The notes under the pieces are model-generated. The model saw only the letters and a list, made by a program, of their open reading frames with translations. It ran no database searches and had not been told where the DNA came from. Shown here one piece after another: positions 29,506 to 37,789 of a DNA stretch of 64,000 bases. A program made the translations under genes and the position numbers. The stretch comes from JAKAAZ01 sp963817855. GTDB taxonomy: Bacteria > Acidobacteriota > Terriglobia > Terriglobales > Acidobacteriaceae. The stretch lies in contig CAWFQA010000003.1 in assembly GCA_963817855.1 (NCBI GenBank), positions 124,001 through 188,000 on the forward strand, written 5' to 3'. Every line of letters begins with the position of its first letter. The stretch's first letter is position 1.

Positions 29506-29622
29506 GACGAGGAAAGGTCAGTGTACGGCAAAAAACTCGGCCGAAACTGCCTACCAGCATTCTTGCTGCCGGGTCTAGATTTTCCCGGCTACAAGAGTCA
29601 GCTTGCGCCCAACGAAAACCGA

Positions 29623-30156
29623 TCAGCAAGACTTTTCCATGCGAACCACGGGCAAGGTTACGCCTTTTTCCAGAGGTACCGTCATGGTTTCGATTTTGCG
29701 GTATCCGCGCCGCAGATATACGGGGACGCCGGTCAGCGTGGCGCCCATCTCCAACCGACGAAATCCGGCGGCCACTGCGGCATCTTCCGCCTCTTTGAGC
29801 AGGATGCTTCCAATACCGCGGCGCGCCCACTGCGGAGCAATAAAGATGGCGCGGATCTTCGCGGCATCCTGAGATGGATCCATCAAAACATTGTCCCGCA
29901 CCGCATGATGATCGCCACCGCACAGCGTCTTACGCTGGCTCCAGCCTCCGCAACCGATCATCTCGCCCTGCTGCTCGGCAACAAAATATGTCCCGTCCTT
30001 GATGAGTTGAGTGTCGACTGTAAACACGGTTCGCAATGCTGCGTCGATTTGTTCCGGACTGTAATCCTCAGCCTGCAATCCGCGCACAGAGGCATCGATC
30101 AGCTTCTCTATAGCGGGGATATCGGCAGTCTTAGCCTTGCGAAGGGAGTACGGCAT
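29623..30156 (-). CDS. GNAT-family N-acetyltransferase
   Basis: 177 residues. Acetyl-CoA-dependent transferase fold. The core acetyl-CoA motif A is seen in IRAIFIAPQWARRGIGSILL, with the RRGIGS pyrophosphate loop; EDAAVAAGFRRLEMGATLTG and VPVYLRRGYRKI form the following beta-alpha part. The N-terminus starts SLRKAKTADIPAIEKLIDAS, typical of the family. GAAGGGAG lies before the ATG on the minus strand only weakly. It is 117 bases upstream of dnaG on the same strand. Substrate cannot be told from sequence. Confidence 0.85.
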   Translation of the reverse strand: MPYSLRKAKTADIPAIEKLIDASVRGLQAEDYSPEQIDAALRTVFTVDTQLIKDGTYFVAEQQGEMIGCGGWSQRKTLCGGDHHAVRDNVLMDPSQDAAKIRAIFIAPQWARRGIGSILLKEAEDAAVAAGFRRLEMGATLTGVPVYLRRGYRKIETMTVPLEKGVTLPVVRMEKSC

Positions 30157-30268
30157 GATGCACCTGCAGCAGTTTTACCATTTCTAAATATAGCTTTCGT
30201 AACTCTGTGGCGCACCGCCGCACAACCGGACCGCACCCTCGCTTCCGGCAATGCTCTAAGATAAGCCC

Positions 30269-31159
30269 GTGCAGCCTCTTCTCTGCGTTGACCATCTGTC
30301 CATCACATTTTCCTCCGATGCGGGGAGGCATACTGCTGTGGATGATCTGAGTTTCACCATCGATCCCGGCGAATCTTTGGCGCTGGTCGGGGAGTCTGGA
30401 TCCGGGAAATCTGTCACTGCGCTGGCCATTTTGCGCCTGCTGGATCCTCGTGCCCAGATCGCGGGCGGCATCTGGTTTCGACAGGAAAATTGGCTGCATC
30501 TTCCCGAACAAGAAATGGTCGCTCGCCGCGGTCGCGATGCCGCCATGATATTTCAGGAGCCGATGACGGCACTGAATCCGGTCATGTCAATTGGCAAACA
30601 AATCGCCGAAGCCGTTCGCGTCCATCAACGCGATCTTTCAAGAGTCACTGTGCGCCAGCGCGTCATCGAGGCACTTGAATCCGTTTCGATTCCGGAACCT
30701 CACCTGAGATATGACGATTATCCCCACCAATTTTCCGGTGGCCAGCGTCAACGCATCCTGATCGCGATGGCTCTGGTGAATCGCCCCAGCCTGCTGATCG
30801 CGGACGAACCCACCACCGCTCTCGATGTCACTGTCCAGGCTCAGATCCTCGATCTGTTGCGGGAGTTGAAACAGCGCTCGAATGCAGCCCTGCTTTTTAT
30901 CTCGCACGATCTTTCTGTGGTTGCCCAGATCGCGCAACGCGTCGCCGTAATGCGTAAAGGAAAAATCGTAGAAATCGCCTCTTGCGCGCAGTTGTTTTCG
31001 AACCCGCAGCACCCCTACACGCGCAGTCTGCTGGCCGCCGTCCCAACCATGCATAGCGATCGCGGCGCGCCCTTGGCTTCAATCGGGAATCCCGCCGCTA
31101 TGCTGGAAGGTCCGCTGGTCGAAGTTGCCAGCGGCCACTGGGCCCGCCGCGCAGAGTAA
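30269..31159 (+). CDS. Oligopeptide/dipeptide ABC transporter ATPase (orphan)
   Basis: 296 residues, DppD/OppD type. Walker A GESGSGKS (about 43-50), Q-loop MIFQEPMTALNPVMSIGKQI, signature FSGGQRQR, Walker B LLIADEPTTALD and H-loop FISHD are all present. The C-terminal oligo/HPY region NPQHPYTRSLLAAVP is there and the chain ends with the VEVASGHWAR type typical of the family, so it is not truncated. Start is GTG 30269. No permease, binding protein or partner ATPase is adjacent, which is odd; it may serve a transporter encoded elsewhere. Confidence 0.88.
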   Translation: MQPLLCVDHLSITFSSDAGRHTAVDDLSFTIDPGESLALVGESGSGKSVTALAILRLLDPRAQIAGGIWFRQENWLHLPEQEMVARRGRDAAMIFQEPMTALNPVMSIGKQIAEAVRVHQRDLSRVTVRQRVIEALESVSIPEPHLRYDDYPHQFSGGQRQRILIAMALVNRPSLLIADEPTTALDVTVQAQILDLLRELKQRSNAALLFISHDLSVVAQIAQRVAVMRKGKIVEIASCAQLFSNPQHPYTRSLLAAVPTMHSDRGAPLASIGNPAAMLEGPLVEVASGHWARRAE

Positions 31160-31204
31160 ATTCAGCTGGGAACTGACTGCGCCGGTTCGCTCGGTCCGGT
31201 GTCC

Positions 31205-32524
31205 TTACCGTTCCGTCAGAATCACTTCCGGCTCCCGCTGAACTCGCCGGTTTAGCGGCGACGGCAGGTCGCCCTCATCATCGTCCGGCGCTTCCAGGAA
31301 CGCATCGAACAAAGTTGTATAGAGTCCCTGGCGGCTCGCGAGTTTCTTGTTACGGGCGCGCAAAAACCCATAGCGAAATGGCGAACAACGCTCCGCTTCT
31401 TTGAGAAATTCCGGCGTAAAGAATTCGTGCGACTCCGCAATCGCTCCGATGATCAGTGATCGCCAGCTCATCCGCAGCAGTTCTCGAAGCATCTCGTTTC
31501 CGTTCGGCAAGTCGTCCATCTGCGCACCGACACGCTCACTAAATCGCAGCAACTGCACCACCAGTGAATCGAGCGGCGTTCCCATCGCGGCTGCGCGGGA
31601 GAACAGCGTGACCGACCCGCGAGCAAGATCCTGACGCACATCCTGCAAGTCGTCTCCCAACTGCAGCAGCGCGCCCCACTCGAATGAAAATCTGCTTTCC
31701 TGAGGGCTCAGCCATCCATGCGACAGGCAAGCATCCGCCATAACAGAACTGCCGCCCTTGGCGCAGCTCATCGCCAGCACCTGCACGTCGTCAAATTGCT
31801 CTGAGCTTTCCAATTGCGCGATGCTCTGCTCCTGCGCCCGATGGATGGCCAGCAGGCAGTCGAAGACCTCGGGATAGTCCGCGCGCGGATATTGCTCTTC
31901 AATCAGCCCGACCAGGGTCCAAATCGCAGCCTCGCGATCGTCCTCGGCGAACGGCATTTCGCCTCGCAGCCGGTCGCGAAAACGCTCACTGAACCACAGC
32001 TTTGCCTCGCGGGTAATATCCACCCGGTCCAGATAATTATCGCTGTACGGATACAGCAAGCTATATCCCAGGATGGATGGCGTGAGATTCACGGACTCAC
32101 CGAGCAGCGGCTGCAACCCGCAGGCCGTCCATGCATTGCGGCAGGCCTGCACAATGTCCGACATGCTCAGGCTGGGATCGAACCGCCTCGCCCACCGGGC
32201 CAGCTGTGTAGCCACGGGCAAAAAATCGTTGGTCAGCAGGTCGATTGCATCTGGCTCCAGCCCCAGCGCCGTCGCGGAAAATCGTGCAAATGCCGCCGTG
32301 ATCCGCGCCTGTGTTTGCATCCGCTCCGTCTTGCTTCGAGGAGTCCGCTTCAACTCCCGCTCGACAGCCCGTAACGCTTCGTCGTAGGCCTTTTCCCGCC
32401 GCTGCTGCTCTTGCACGCTGTACTGCACGCCGCCCAGCGCCGATCGCCCGGCGCCCGCGTTCCACACTTCGATGGTTCGCGCCACCTGCGCTTCCACCCA
32501 TGGCCAACTGTAGAATCGCTCCAT
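31205..32524 (-). CDS. Isoprenoid-synthase-like all-alpha protein
   Basis: 439 residues, entirely helical by composition. A central segment LQLGDDLQDVRQDLARGSVT resembles the second Asp-rich motif of class I terpenoid synthases (trans-isoprenyl diphosphate synthases), and DNYLDRVDITREAKLWFSER could be the first. Substrate-binding residues of true polyprenyl synthases are otherwise not obvious. It is convergent with the ABC ATPase gene and divergent from the DUF2236 gene. The function is not known; a terpene-related or degenerate synthase fold is an inference from the Asp-rich motif. Confidence 0.6.
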   Translation of the reverse strand: MERFYSWPWVEAQVARTIEVWNAGAGRSALGGVQYSVQEQQRREKAYDEALRAVERELKRTPRSKTERMQTQARITAAFARFSATALGLEPDAIDLLTNDFLPVATQLARWARRFDPSLSMSDIVQACRNAWTACGLQPLLGESVNLTPSILGYSLLYPYSDNYLDRVDITREAKLWFSERFRDRLRGEMPFAEDDREAAIWTLVGLIEEQYPRADYPEVFDCLLAIHRAQEQSIAQLESSEQFDDVQVLAMSCAKGGSSVMADACLSHGWLSPQESRFSFEWGALLQLGDDLQDVRQDLARGSVTLFSRAAAMGTPLDSLVVQLLRFSERVGAQMDDLPNGNEMLRELLRMSWRSLIIGAIAESHEFFTPEFLKEAERCSPFRYGFLRARNKKLASRQGLYTTLFDAFLEAPDDDEGDLPSPLNRRVQREPEVILTER

Positions 32525-32651
32525 CCTATGGAAAGTTACGATAAGCCCGGCGCGGCGGTTCCATTAATAATTCTCCACGCCAGGAACACGGCTGAACAGC
32601 GGCCAAATCGACCCGCAATCTTTCGCCTACCACCGCGACAGGAGATTCGCT

Positions 32652-33629
32652 TTGGAATCTAATCGCAATATGGAGCGCACCTACACGCCGGTTTCACGCG
32701 CCGATATTGAGCAACTGTGGAGCACTGTCGCCGCCGGAGTTTCACAGCCGAACCACGGAATCTTCGGCCCCTCCTCCGTCAGTTGGAAGATCAATCGCGA
32801 ATCAGCATTGTTTCTTGCCGCAGGCCGCGCTTCCCTGTTGCAGTTGGCCCACCCCTGGGTAGCCGCCGCGCTCGATCAACACTCAAACCTGCGCTCGGAT
32901 CCACTGGCGCGCTTCCACAACACTTTCAAGGTGGTCTTCACGGCCATCTTCGGCACATTGCAACAGGCGCTCGCCGCCTCGCGGTCTCTGTACCACTTGC
33001 ATACTCGCATCCAGGGCCAGGTGCCCGCTTCTGCGGGAGCATTCCCGGCAGGTTCACATTATCAGGCGAATGAAGTAGATGCGCTGCGCTGGGTATTTGC
33101 CACGCTGGTAGAAAGCGCGATCATTGCTTACGAAAGCGTATTGCCGCCGCTCTCTGCCGCCGAAAAAGAATCGTATTACCACGAGAGCAAAACGCTAGCA
33201 ATGCTCTTCGGAATTTCTCCCACTGCATTACCACCCGACTTGGCCGCCTTCGAGCATTACAACCGGGAGATGTGGACTTCCGACACTCTCGCCGTCAATT
33301 CGCTTTCGCGGGATCTGGCGCATCGCGTCCTGCATGGCCGCGGATCATGGGTTCCAGTGCCGCATTGGTATCGCGCTCTCACGGCGGCGTGGATGCCCGA
33401 CCGACTGCGCGAAGCATTCGCCTTGGATTACGGCGAGCGAGAGCAACGTGCTGCCGCAAACGCAATTCGCAGACTACCCACCGTGTACCGCAGAATCCCA
33501 ATCTCACTGCGCTATGTGGGGCCTTATCACGAGGCCTGCGCACGACTGTACCATCGCCCTGTAGGACCGGTCACGCGTGCCAGCAACCGCTTTTGGATGG
33601 GACGATCCAGAATGCTGCCGCAAGATTAG
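32652..33629 (+). CDS. DUF2236 / MpaB-type oxygenase-domain protein
   Basis: 325 residues. DUF2236 family, related to the latex-clearing rubber oxygenase and fungal MpaB; members bind heme b. Family-like stretches are LFLAAGRASLLQLAHPWVAA, DPLARFHNTFKVVFTAIFGT and TLVESAIIAYESVLPPLSAA. The His in LQLAHPWV and His in HYNREMW are candidate heme or active-site residues. The start is TTG 32652, with GGAG seven bases upstream; ATG 32670 is an alternative. It is divergent from the isoprenoid-synthase-like gene, a pairing that would fit isoprenoid metabolism but is unproven. Confidence 0.8.
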   Translation: MESNRNMERTYTPVSRADIEQLWSTVAAGVSQPNHGIFGPSSVSWKINRESALFLAAGRASLLQLAHPWVAAALDQHSNLRSDPLARFHNTFKVVFTAIFGTLQQALAASRSLYHLHTRIQGQVPASAGAFPAGSHYQANEVDALRWVFATLVESAIIAYESVLPPLSAAEKESYYHESKTLAMLFGISPTALPPDLAAFEHYNREMWTSDTLAVNSLSRDLAHRVLHGRGSWVPVPHWYRALTAAWMPDRLREAFALDYGEREQRAAANAIRRLPTVYRRIPISLRYVGPYHEACARLYHRPVGPVTRASNRFWMGRSRMLPQD

Positions 33630-33788
33630 GATGAAGCGCATATCCGGCGAGAGACTTGAGGTGCGCCCCGAGTTGCGAGGTCGCCATTTGTAAGGGATGG
33701 CCGACCGGCGTATCCTGAGATTCGTTACGGGCGGTATCCCGCACCTGGCCAAAACACTGGCGACATGGGAACTGCACTGGAGATTGCG

Positions 33789-34736
33789 ATGAGCCTGACT
33801 GAACCGCGCAGCGACGCCGCTGCTCATGCCTCTACTTCCCTGAAAATCACCCTCCCAACATTGCAGGAAAAGAAGCGCAATCGCGTGCCAATTTCCGCGC
33901 TCACGGCCTATGACTACGCCATGGCGCGTTTGGTGGATGAAGCCAGTGTTGACCTGATTCTGGTCGGCGATTCGCTGGGAATGGTGATGCTGGGCTATGA
34001 AAGCACGCTGCCGGTCACCATGGAGGAAATGCTGCTGTGTACCCGCGCGGTGCGCCGCGGAGTCCGCCGAGCTCTGCTGGCCGCGGACATGCCCTACGCC
34101 TCGTATCACGAGGATGTGCAGCAGGGTGTTCGCAACGGGCTGCGCTTTGTGAAGGAAGCCGGCGCCGAAGCCGTCAAGGTGGAAGGCGGACGCAATCGCA
34201 TCGAATTGGTATCGCGATTGACCGATGCGGAAATCTCCGTCATCGGACATCTCGGCCTGACGCCACAATCGGTGAATCGCATGGGCGGATATCGCGTGCA
34301 GGGCAAAACACTTTCCGCAGCCGAACATTTGTTCGAGGATGCAGTGGCCCTCGAGGCCGCCGGAGCAGCGCTGTTAGTGCTGGAAGGTGTCCCGCGCGAG
34401 GTCGCGGGCCGTATCACGGCAGAGCTGACGATTCCTACGATCGGCATTGGTGCCGGTCCAGAGTGTGATGGCCAGATCCTGGTCCTGCACGATTTGCTCA
34501 ATTTGAGCTTCGCTCCTGCGGCAAAGTTTGTCCGTCGCTATGGCGATGCAGCTTCGCTGATTCGCAACGCCGTCGAGGCTTATCGCAAGGATGTCGAAAC
34601 CGGCAATTTTCCCAACGACGCGGAAAGCTATCATCTTTCCGCAGAGACACGCGGAACGTTCGCCCGCGCGACGGAGACGCGCGCCATGGCATCGTCGGCG
34701 ACCATCCGGCAGCCTCGCTCGCCGCGGCGAGCATAG
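33789..34736 (+). CDS. panB: 3-methyl-2-oxobutanoate hydroxymethyltransferase PanB
   Basis: 315 residues from ATG 33789 (GGAG 8 bases before); ATG 33765 is in frame but less well placed. First step of pantothenate synthesis: ketopantoate from 2-oxoisovalerate and methylene-tetrahydrofolate. Marks: ISALTAYDYAMARLVDEASV, LVGDSLGMVMLGYESTLPVT with the metal-binding Asp, EGGRNRIELVSRL, HLGLTPQSVNRMGGYRVQGK, and IGIGAGPECDGQILVLHDLL. An extra 35-residue Arg/Ala-rich tail follows the enzyme core. It is followed 12 bases later by panC, so the pair forms an operon. Confidence 0.96.
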   Translation: MSLTEPRSDAAAHASTSLKITLPTLQEKKRNRVPISALTAYDYAMARLVDEASVDLILVGDSLGMVMLGYESTLPVTMEEMLLCTRAVRRGVRRALLAADMPYASYHEDVQQGVRNGLRFVKEAGAEAVKVEGGRNRIELVSRLTDAEISVIGHLGLTPQSVNRMGGYRVQGKTLSAAEHLFEDAVALEAAGAALLVLEGVPREVAGRITAELTIPTIGIGAGPECDGQILVLHDLLNLSFAPAAKFVRRYGDAASLIRNAVEAYRKDVETGNFPNDAESYHLSAETRGTFARATETRAMASSATIRQPRSPRRA

Positions 34737-34748
34737 GCAACTCGATTC

Positions 34749-35648
34749 ATGCAGATTCTTTCCGACATCCCAGAGCTTCGCGCAACCCTGCACCAACTGC
34801 GCTCCAGCGGCGATCAGTCGGCGCCTCACAGCGTGGGCTTCGTGCCCACCATGGGGGCGCTGCACTCGGGTCATCTTTCGCTGGTGCAGGCCGCGCGGCA
34901 ACAATGCGACATCGTCGTCGCTTCGATCTTCGTCAACCCCACGCAATTTGGACCGAATGAAGACCTCAGCCGCTATCCGCGCACCCTGGAACAAGATTGT
35001 CAGATGCTTGCGGCTGAGGGCGTCGACGTTGTTTTCACCCCCACTGCGGAGGCAATGTATCCGCCGGGCGCTTCTACCTTTGTGGATGTCGAAGGTGTCA
35101 GCGACCGCCTCGACGGAGTTTCGCGTCCCGGACATTTTCGCGGAGTGGCGACCGTTGTCGCCAAACTCTTCCATATTGTGCAGCCGGATTTTTCCTTCTT
35201 CGGCCAGAAAGATGCAGCGCAGGTTGCCGTGCTGCGAAAGATGGTGCGGGAGCTTGATTTCCCGCTCGAAATCATCGTCCGCCCTACCGTGCGCGAGCCC
35301 GACGGATTGGCGATAAGTTCACGCAACCGCTATCTTTCCGCGGAGGAACGACGGCAGGCGCTCGCTTTGTCCCGGGCGCTTCACGCGGCGGAGATGCTGA
35401 CTACCCGAGGCGAACATCGCACCTCCGCATTGCTGCAAACCGTGCGCGAAACCCTGCAGCAAGAGCCCGCCATTCGTGTGGATTACCTCGCGGTCGTCGA
35501 TCCCGATACTCTGTTGCCGATAGACGATCTGCGTGCGGGTGGACTAGTGGCCGTCGCTGCCTATGTCGGCAACACCCGGCTCATCGATAACGTTCTGCTA
35601 GCGTCTGCGGCCGGAAACACAAGTGTGCCCGGCAAGAAAAAACCGTAA
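34749..35648 (+). CDS. panC: Pantothenate synthetase PanC
   Basis: 299 residues. Joins pantoate and beta-alanine with ATP. Marks: FVPTMGALHSGHLSLV (HxGH-type nucleotide motif), VASIFVNPTQFGPNEDLSRY, RPGHFRGVATVVAKLFHIVQ, FGQKDAAQVAVLRKMV and SSRNRYLS (KMSKS-like loop). The C-terminal end is Lys-rich (PGKKKP). Its last 51 bases overlap the end of the convergent alkyl-adenine glycosylase gene (35598-35648). Second gene of panB-panC. Confidence 0.96.
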   Translation: MQILSDIPELRATLHQLRSSGDQSAPHSVGFVPTMGALHSGHLSLVQAARQQCDIVVASIFVNPTQFGPNEDLSRYPRTLEQDCQMLAAEGVDVVFTPTAEAMYPPGASTFVDVEGVSDRLDGVSRPGHFRGVATVVAKLFHIVQPDFSFFGQKDAAQVAVLRKMVRELDFPLEIIVRPTVREPDGLAISSRNRYLSAEERRQALALSRALHAAEMLTTRGEHRTSALLQTVRETLQQEPAIRVDYLAVVDPDTLLPIDDLRAGGLVAVAAYVGNTRLIDNVLLASAAGNTSVPGKKKP

Positions 35649-36254
35649 CGGCCAGTCCGCCGCCTTGCGGATTCCAATGCGCGGCGTCACGCAAATTTCT
35701 CCGCATTGGAAATCATCTTCCATTAGAGACAACCGCCCGTCGGCTCCGGTCAGGTCTAGGCCATTATCCTCGGCGCGTGTGATTCCCAAAGCCTGGCATA
35801 GCTTGCCCGGGCCCGACGTCAGTTGATAAATACCCGCCGAATCGTTCAGTCCGCGATTGCGCCGCATTTGCGCTATTCCCTGCAGTGGCTCCAGAGCCCG
35901 CACCAATACGCCGCCGGGATCGCCCTCTGGCAAACAACTGACGTTGAAACAAGCGTGCAGCCCATAGATGTTGTAGATGTACGCGTGGCCCGGAGGACCA
36001 TAGAGGACCCCATTGCGCGCCGTTTTCCCGCTGGCTGCATGCGCGGCCGCATCATGTTCCCCGAGATACGCTTCAGTCTCCACGATGCGTCCCGCCAGTA
36101 GTACGTCTCTGCCGCGGCGCACAAGAATTTTTCCTAATAGCAACCGGGAAACGTGCTCCGGCGGCGCGTCAAAAAACTCTCGACGCAGCGGCCGCCATGT
36201 CGCCGCATCGGAATGCCATCCAGCGTGTTCAGCTTCACGCGCCGGCTTTGGCAT
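35598..36254 (-). CDS. Alkyl-adenine DNA glycosylase (AAG/MPG family)
   Basis: 218 residues from ATG 36254. Removes alkylated purines such as 3-methyladenine. Marks: LGKILVRRGRDVLLAGRIVE, VETEAYLGEHDAAAHAASGK with the catalytic-region Glu, GPPGHAYIYNIYGLHACFNV, LTSGPGKLCQALGITRAEDN, and PRIGIRKAADWPLRFFLAGH. The start overlaps the stop of the upstream bcp gene by 20 bases, implying co-translation. The 3' end overlaps panC on the other strand. Repair of alkylation next to a peroxiredoxin suggests a stress pairing, though this is inference. Confidence 0.92.
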   Translation of the reverse strand: MPKPAREAEHAGWHSDAATWRPLRREFFDAPPEHVSRLLLGKILVRRGRDVLLAGRIVETEAYLGEHDAAAHAASGKTARNGVLYGPPGHAYIYNIYGLHACFNVSCLPEGDPGGVLVRALEPLQGIAQMRRNRGLNDSAGIYQLTSGPGKLCQALGITRAEDNGLDLTGADGRLSLMEDDFQCGEICVTPRIGIRKAADWPLRFFLAGHTCVSGRRR

Positions 36255-36708
36255 ATTCGCGCAGTGCTTCCAGGACCTCTTCCGCATGGCCCTCGGGCTT
36301 GACCTTGGGAAAAATCTTCAGCAGCCGCTGGTCCGGGCCAATCAAAAACGTGGTGCGCTCTATGCCGCGGACCTTCTTGCCATACATGTTCTTATCGCGC
36401 ATCACATCAAACTGATTGCACACCTTCTCATCGACATCGGCGAGCAGCGTGTATGGCAGATTGTATTTCTCCTGAAATTTTTTCTGGGCTTTCGGCGTAT
36501 CGCGAGAGATACCGAGCACCACCGCCCCGGCTTTCTGCAGCTTTGTAAATGCGTCGCGAAAGCCACAAGCTTCAATGGTGCAGCCTGGAGTGTCCGCCCG
36601 CGGATAGAAAAACAACACAACTGGCTTGCCGGCAAAATCGGCCAGCTGCACCGTTTCCTCATCCTGGTTTTGCAGGCGGAAATTCCCGACCTTGTCATGG
36701 ACCTTCAT
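36235..36708 (-). CDS. bcp: Thioredoxin-dependent peroxiredoxin (Bcp/PrxQ type)
   Basis: 157 residues, the usual Bcp size. Reduces peroxides with thioredoxin. Peroxidatic C43 and resolving C48 lie in YPRADTPGCTIEACGFRD, the signature of the atypical two-Cys PrxQ group. Further marks are VVLGISRDTPKAQKKFQEKY and the Arg in VRGIERTTFLIGPD. Start ATG 36708. It overlaps the downstream glycosylase start by 20 bases and lies 30 bases after galU. Confidence 0.95.
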   Translation of the reverse strand: MKVHDKVGNFRLQNQDEETVQLADFAGKPVVLFFYPRADTPGCTIEACGFRDAFTKLQKAGAVVLGISRDTPKAQKKFQEKYNLPYTLLADVDEKVCNQFDVMRDKNMYGKKVRGIERTTFLIGPDQRLLKIFPKVKPEGHAEEVLEALREYAKAGA

Positions 36709-36738
36709 CGCACACCCCTCAAGTTTAAGTCTCCATCT

Positions 36739-37626
36739 TTAGCTTTTCAGCGGCGACAATTTTTGCAGCCATACATGAAATTCGTCGCCCAGGTCTTCTC
36801 TCTTGAGCGCAAATTCCACGGTGGCCTTCAGGAATCCAAGCTTGTCGCCAGCGTCATAGCGCGTGCCTTCAAAGCTGTAGCCATACACTTTTTCATGCTC
36901 CAGCAATCCGCGGATACCATCGGTCAACTGCAGCTCTCCGCCCGCGCCGAGCGGCGTTGTTTCAAGCAGGTCAAAAATACGAGGCGTCAAAATATAGCGC
37001 CCAATGATGGCATTTTTCGAAGGCGCATCTTTCATCTTCGGCTTCTCCACCAGCGCCCGCACCTCCATCACCCGCGAGTCATTTGACGTTGGTACGGCAT
37101 CAATCACGCCGTAGGAGGAGATGGCCGGCCCCTCCACAACCTGCGTCGCCAGAATACTCGATTGCACCTCGTCAAACACAGAAACCATTTGCTGCAGGCA
37201 GGGCGGCGTGGCATCGATCACGTCGTCTGGCAAAATCACGGCAAACGGTTCGTCGCCGACCAAGTCGCGCGCCATCAATACGGCATGGCCCAGGCCCATC
37301 GCCTCCTTTTGACGAATGTAGGCGACTCGTCCAAGGTTTGAAATCTGGCGTACGAGCGCGAGCAGGTCATGCTTGCCGCGCGACTCCAGCTGATGCTCCA
37401 GTTCTACGCTGATGTCGAAGTGATCTTCAATGACGGTCTTGCCGCGGCCCGTAACGATGATGATCTGGTCGCATCCGGCGGCAATCGCTTCCTCCACACC
37501 ATATTGAATGATGGGCTTATCGACGACTGGCAACATCTCTTTGGGAATCGCTTTGGTTGCGGGCAAAAAACGTGTGCCCAATCCCGCTGCGGGAAAAACG
37601 GCTTTGCGGATTCTGACTTTTGCCAT
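36739..37626 (-). CDS. galU: UTP--glucose-1-phosphate uridylyltransferase
   Basis: 295 residues from ATG 37626. Makes UDP-glucose for envelope polysaccharides. Marks: KAVFPAAGLGTRFLPATKAI (nucleotide loop GLGTR), KEMLPVVDKPIIQYGVEEAI, YIRQKEAMGLGHAVLMARDL, FAVILPDDVI with the metal Asp, and LVEKPKMKDAPSKNAIIGRY. GGAGAAAG sits about 15 bases upstream. First of a short run galU-bcp-glycosylase on the minus strand. Confidence 0.95.
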   Translation of the reverse strand: MAKVRIRKAVFPAAGLGTRFLPATKAIPKEMLPVVDKPIIQYGVEEAIAAGCDQIIIVTGRGKTVIEDHFDISVELEHQLESRGKHDLLALVRQISNLGRVAYIRQKEAMGLGHAVLMARDLVGDEPFAVILPDDVIDATPPCLQQMVSVFDEVQSSILATQVVEGPAISSYGVIDAVPTSNDSRVMEVRALVEKPKMKDAPSKNAIIGRYILTPRIFDLLETTPLGAGGELQLTDGIRGLLEHEKVYGYSFEGTRYDAGDKLGFLKATVEFALKREDLGDEFHVWLQKLSPLKS

Positions 37627-37789
37627 GTGACTTGCTTTCTCCAGATATCTGCGAGGGCGCGGGGATGTCAATTGCAATCCTGCAATGGTATCCAGTATCG
37701 CAGTATATGCACCGGGGTGCCCTTCGCGTTTTATATGTTTCGACTATGAGATGAGCGTCTTCAATCCCTTGTTGTCTGCACACGAAATG

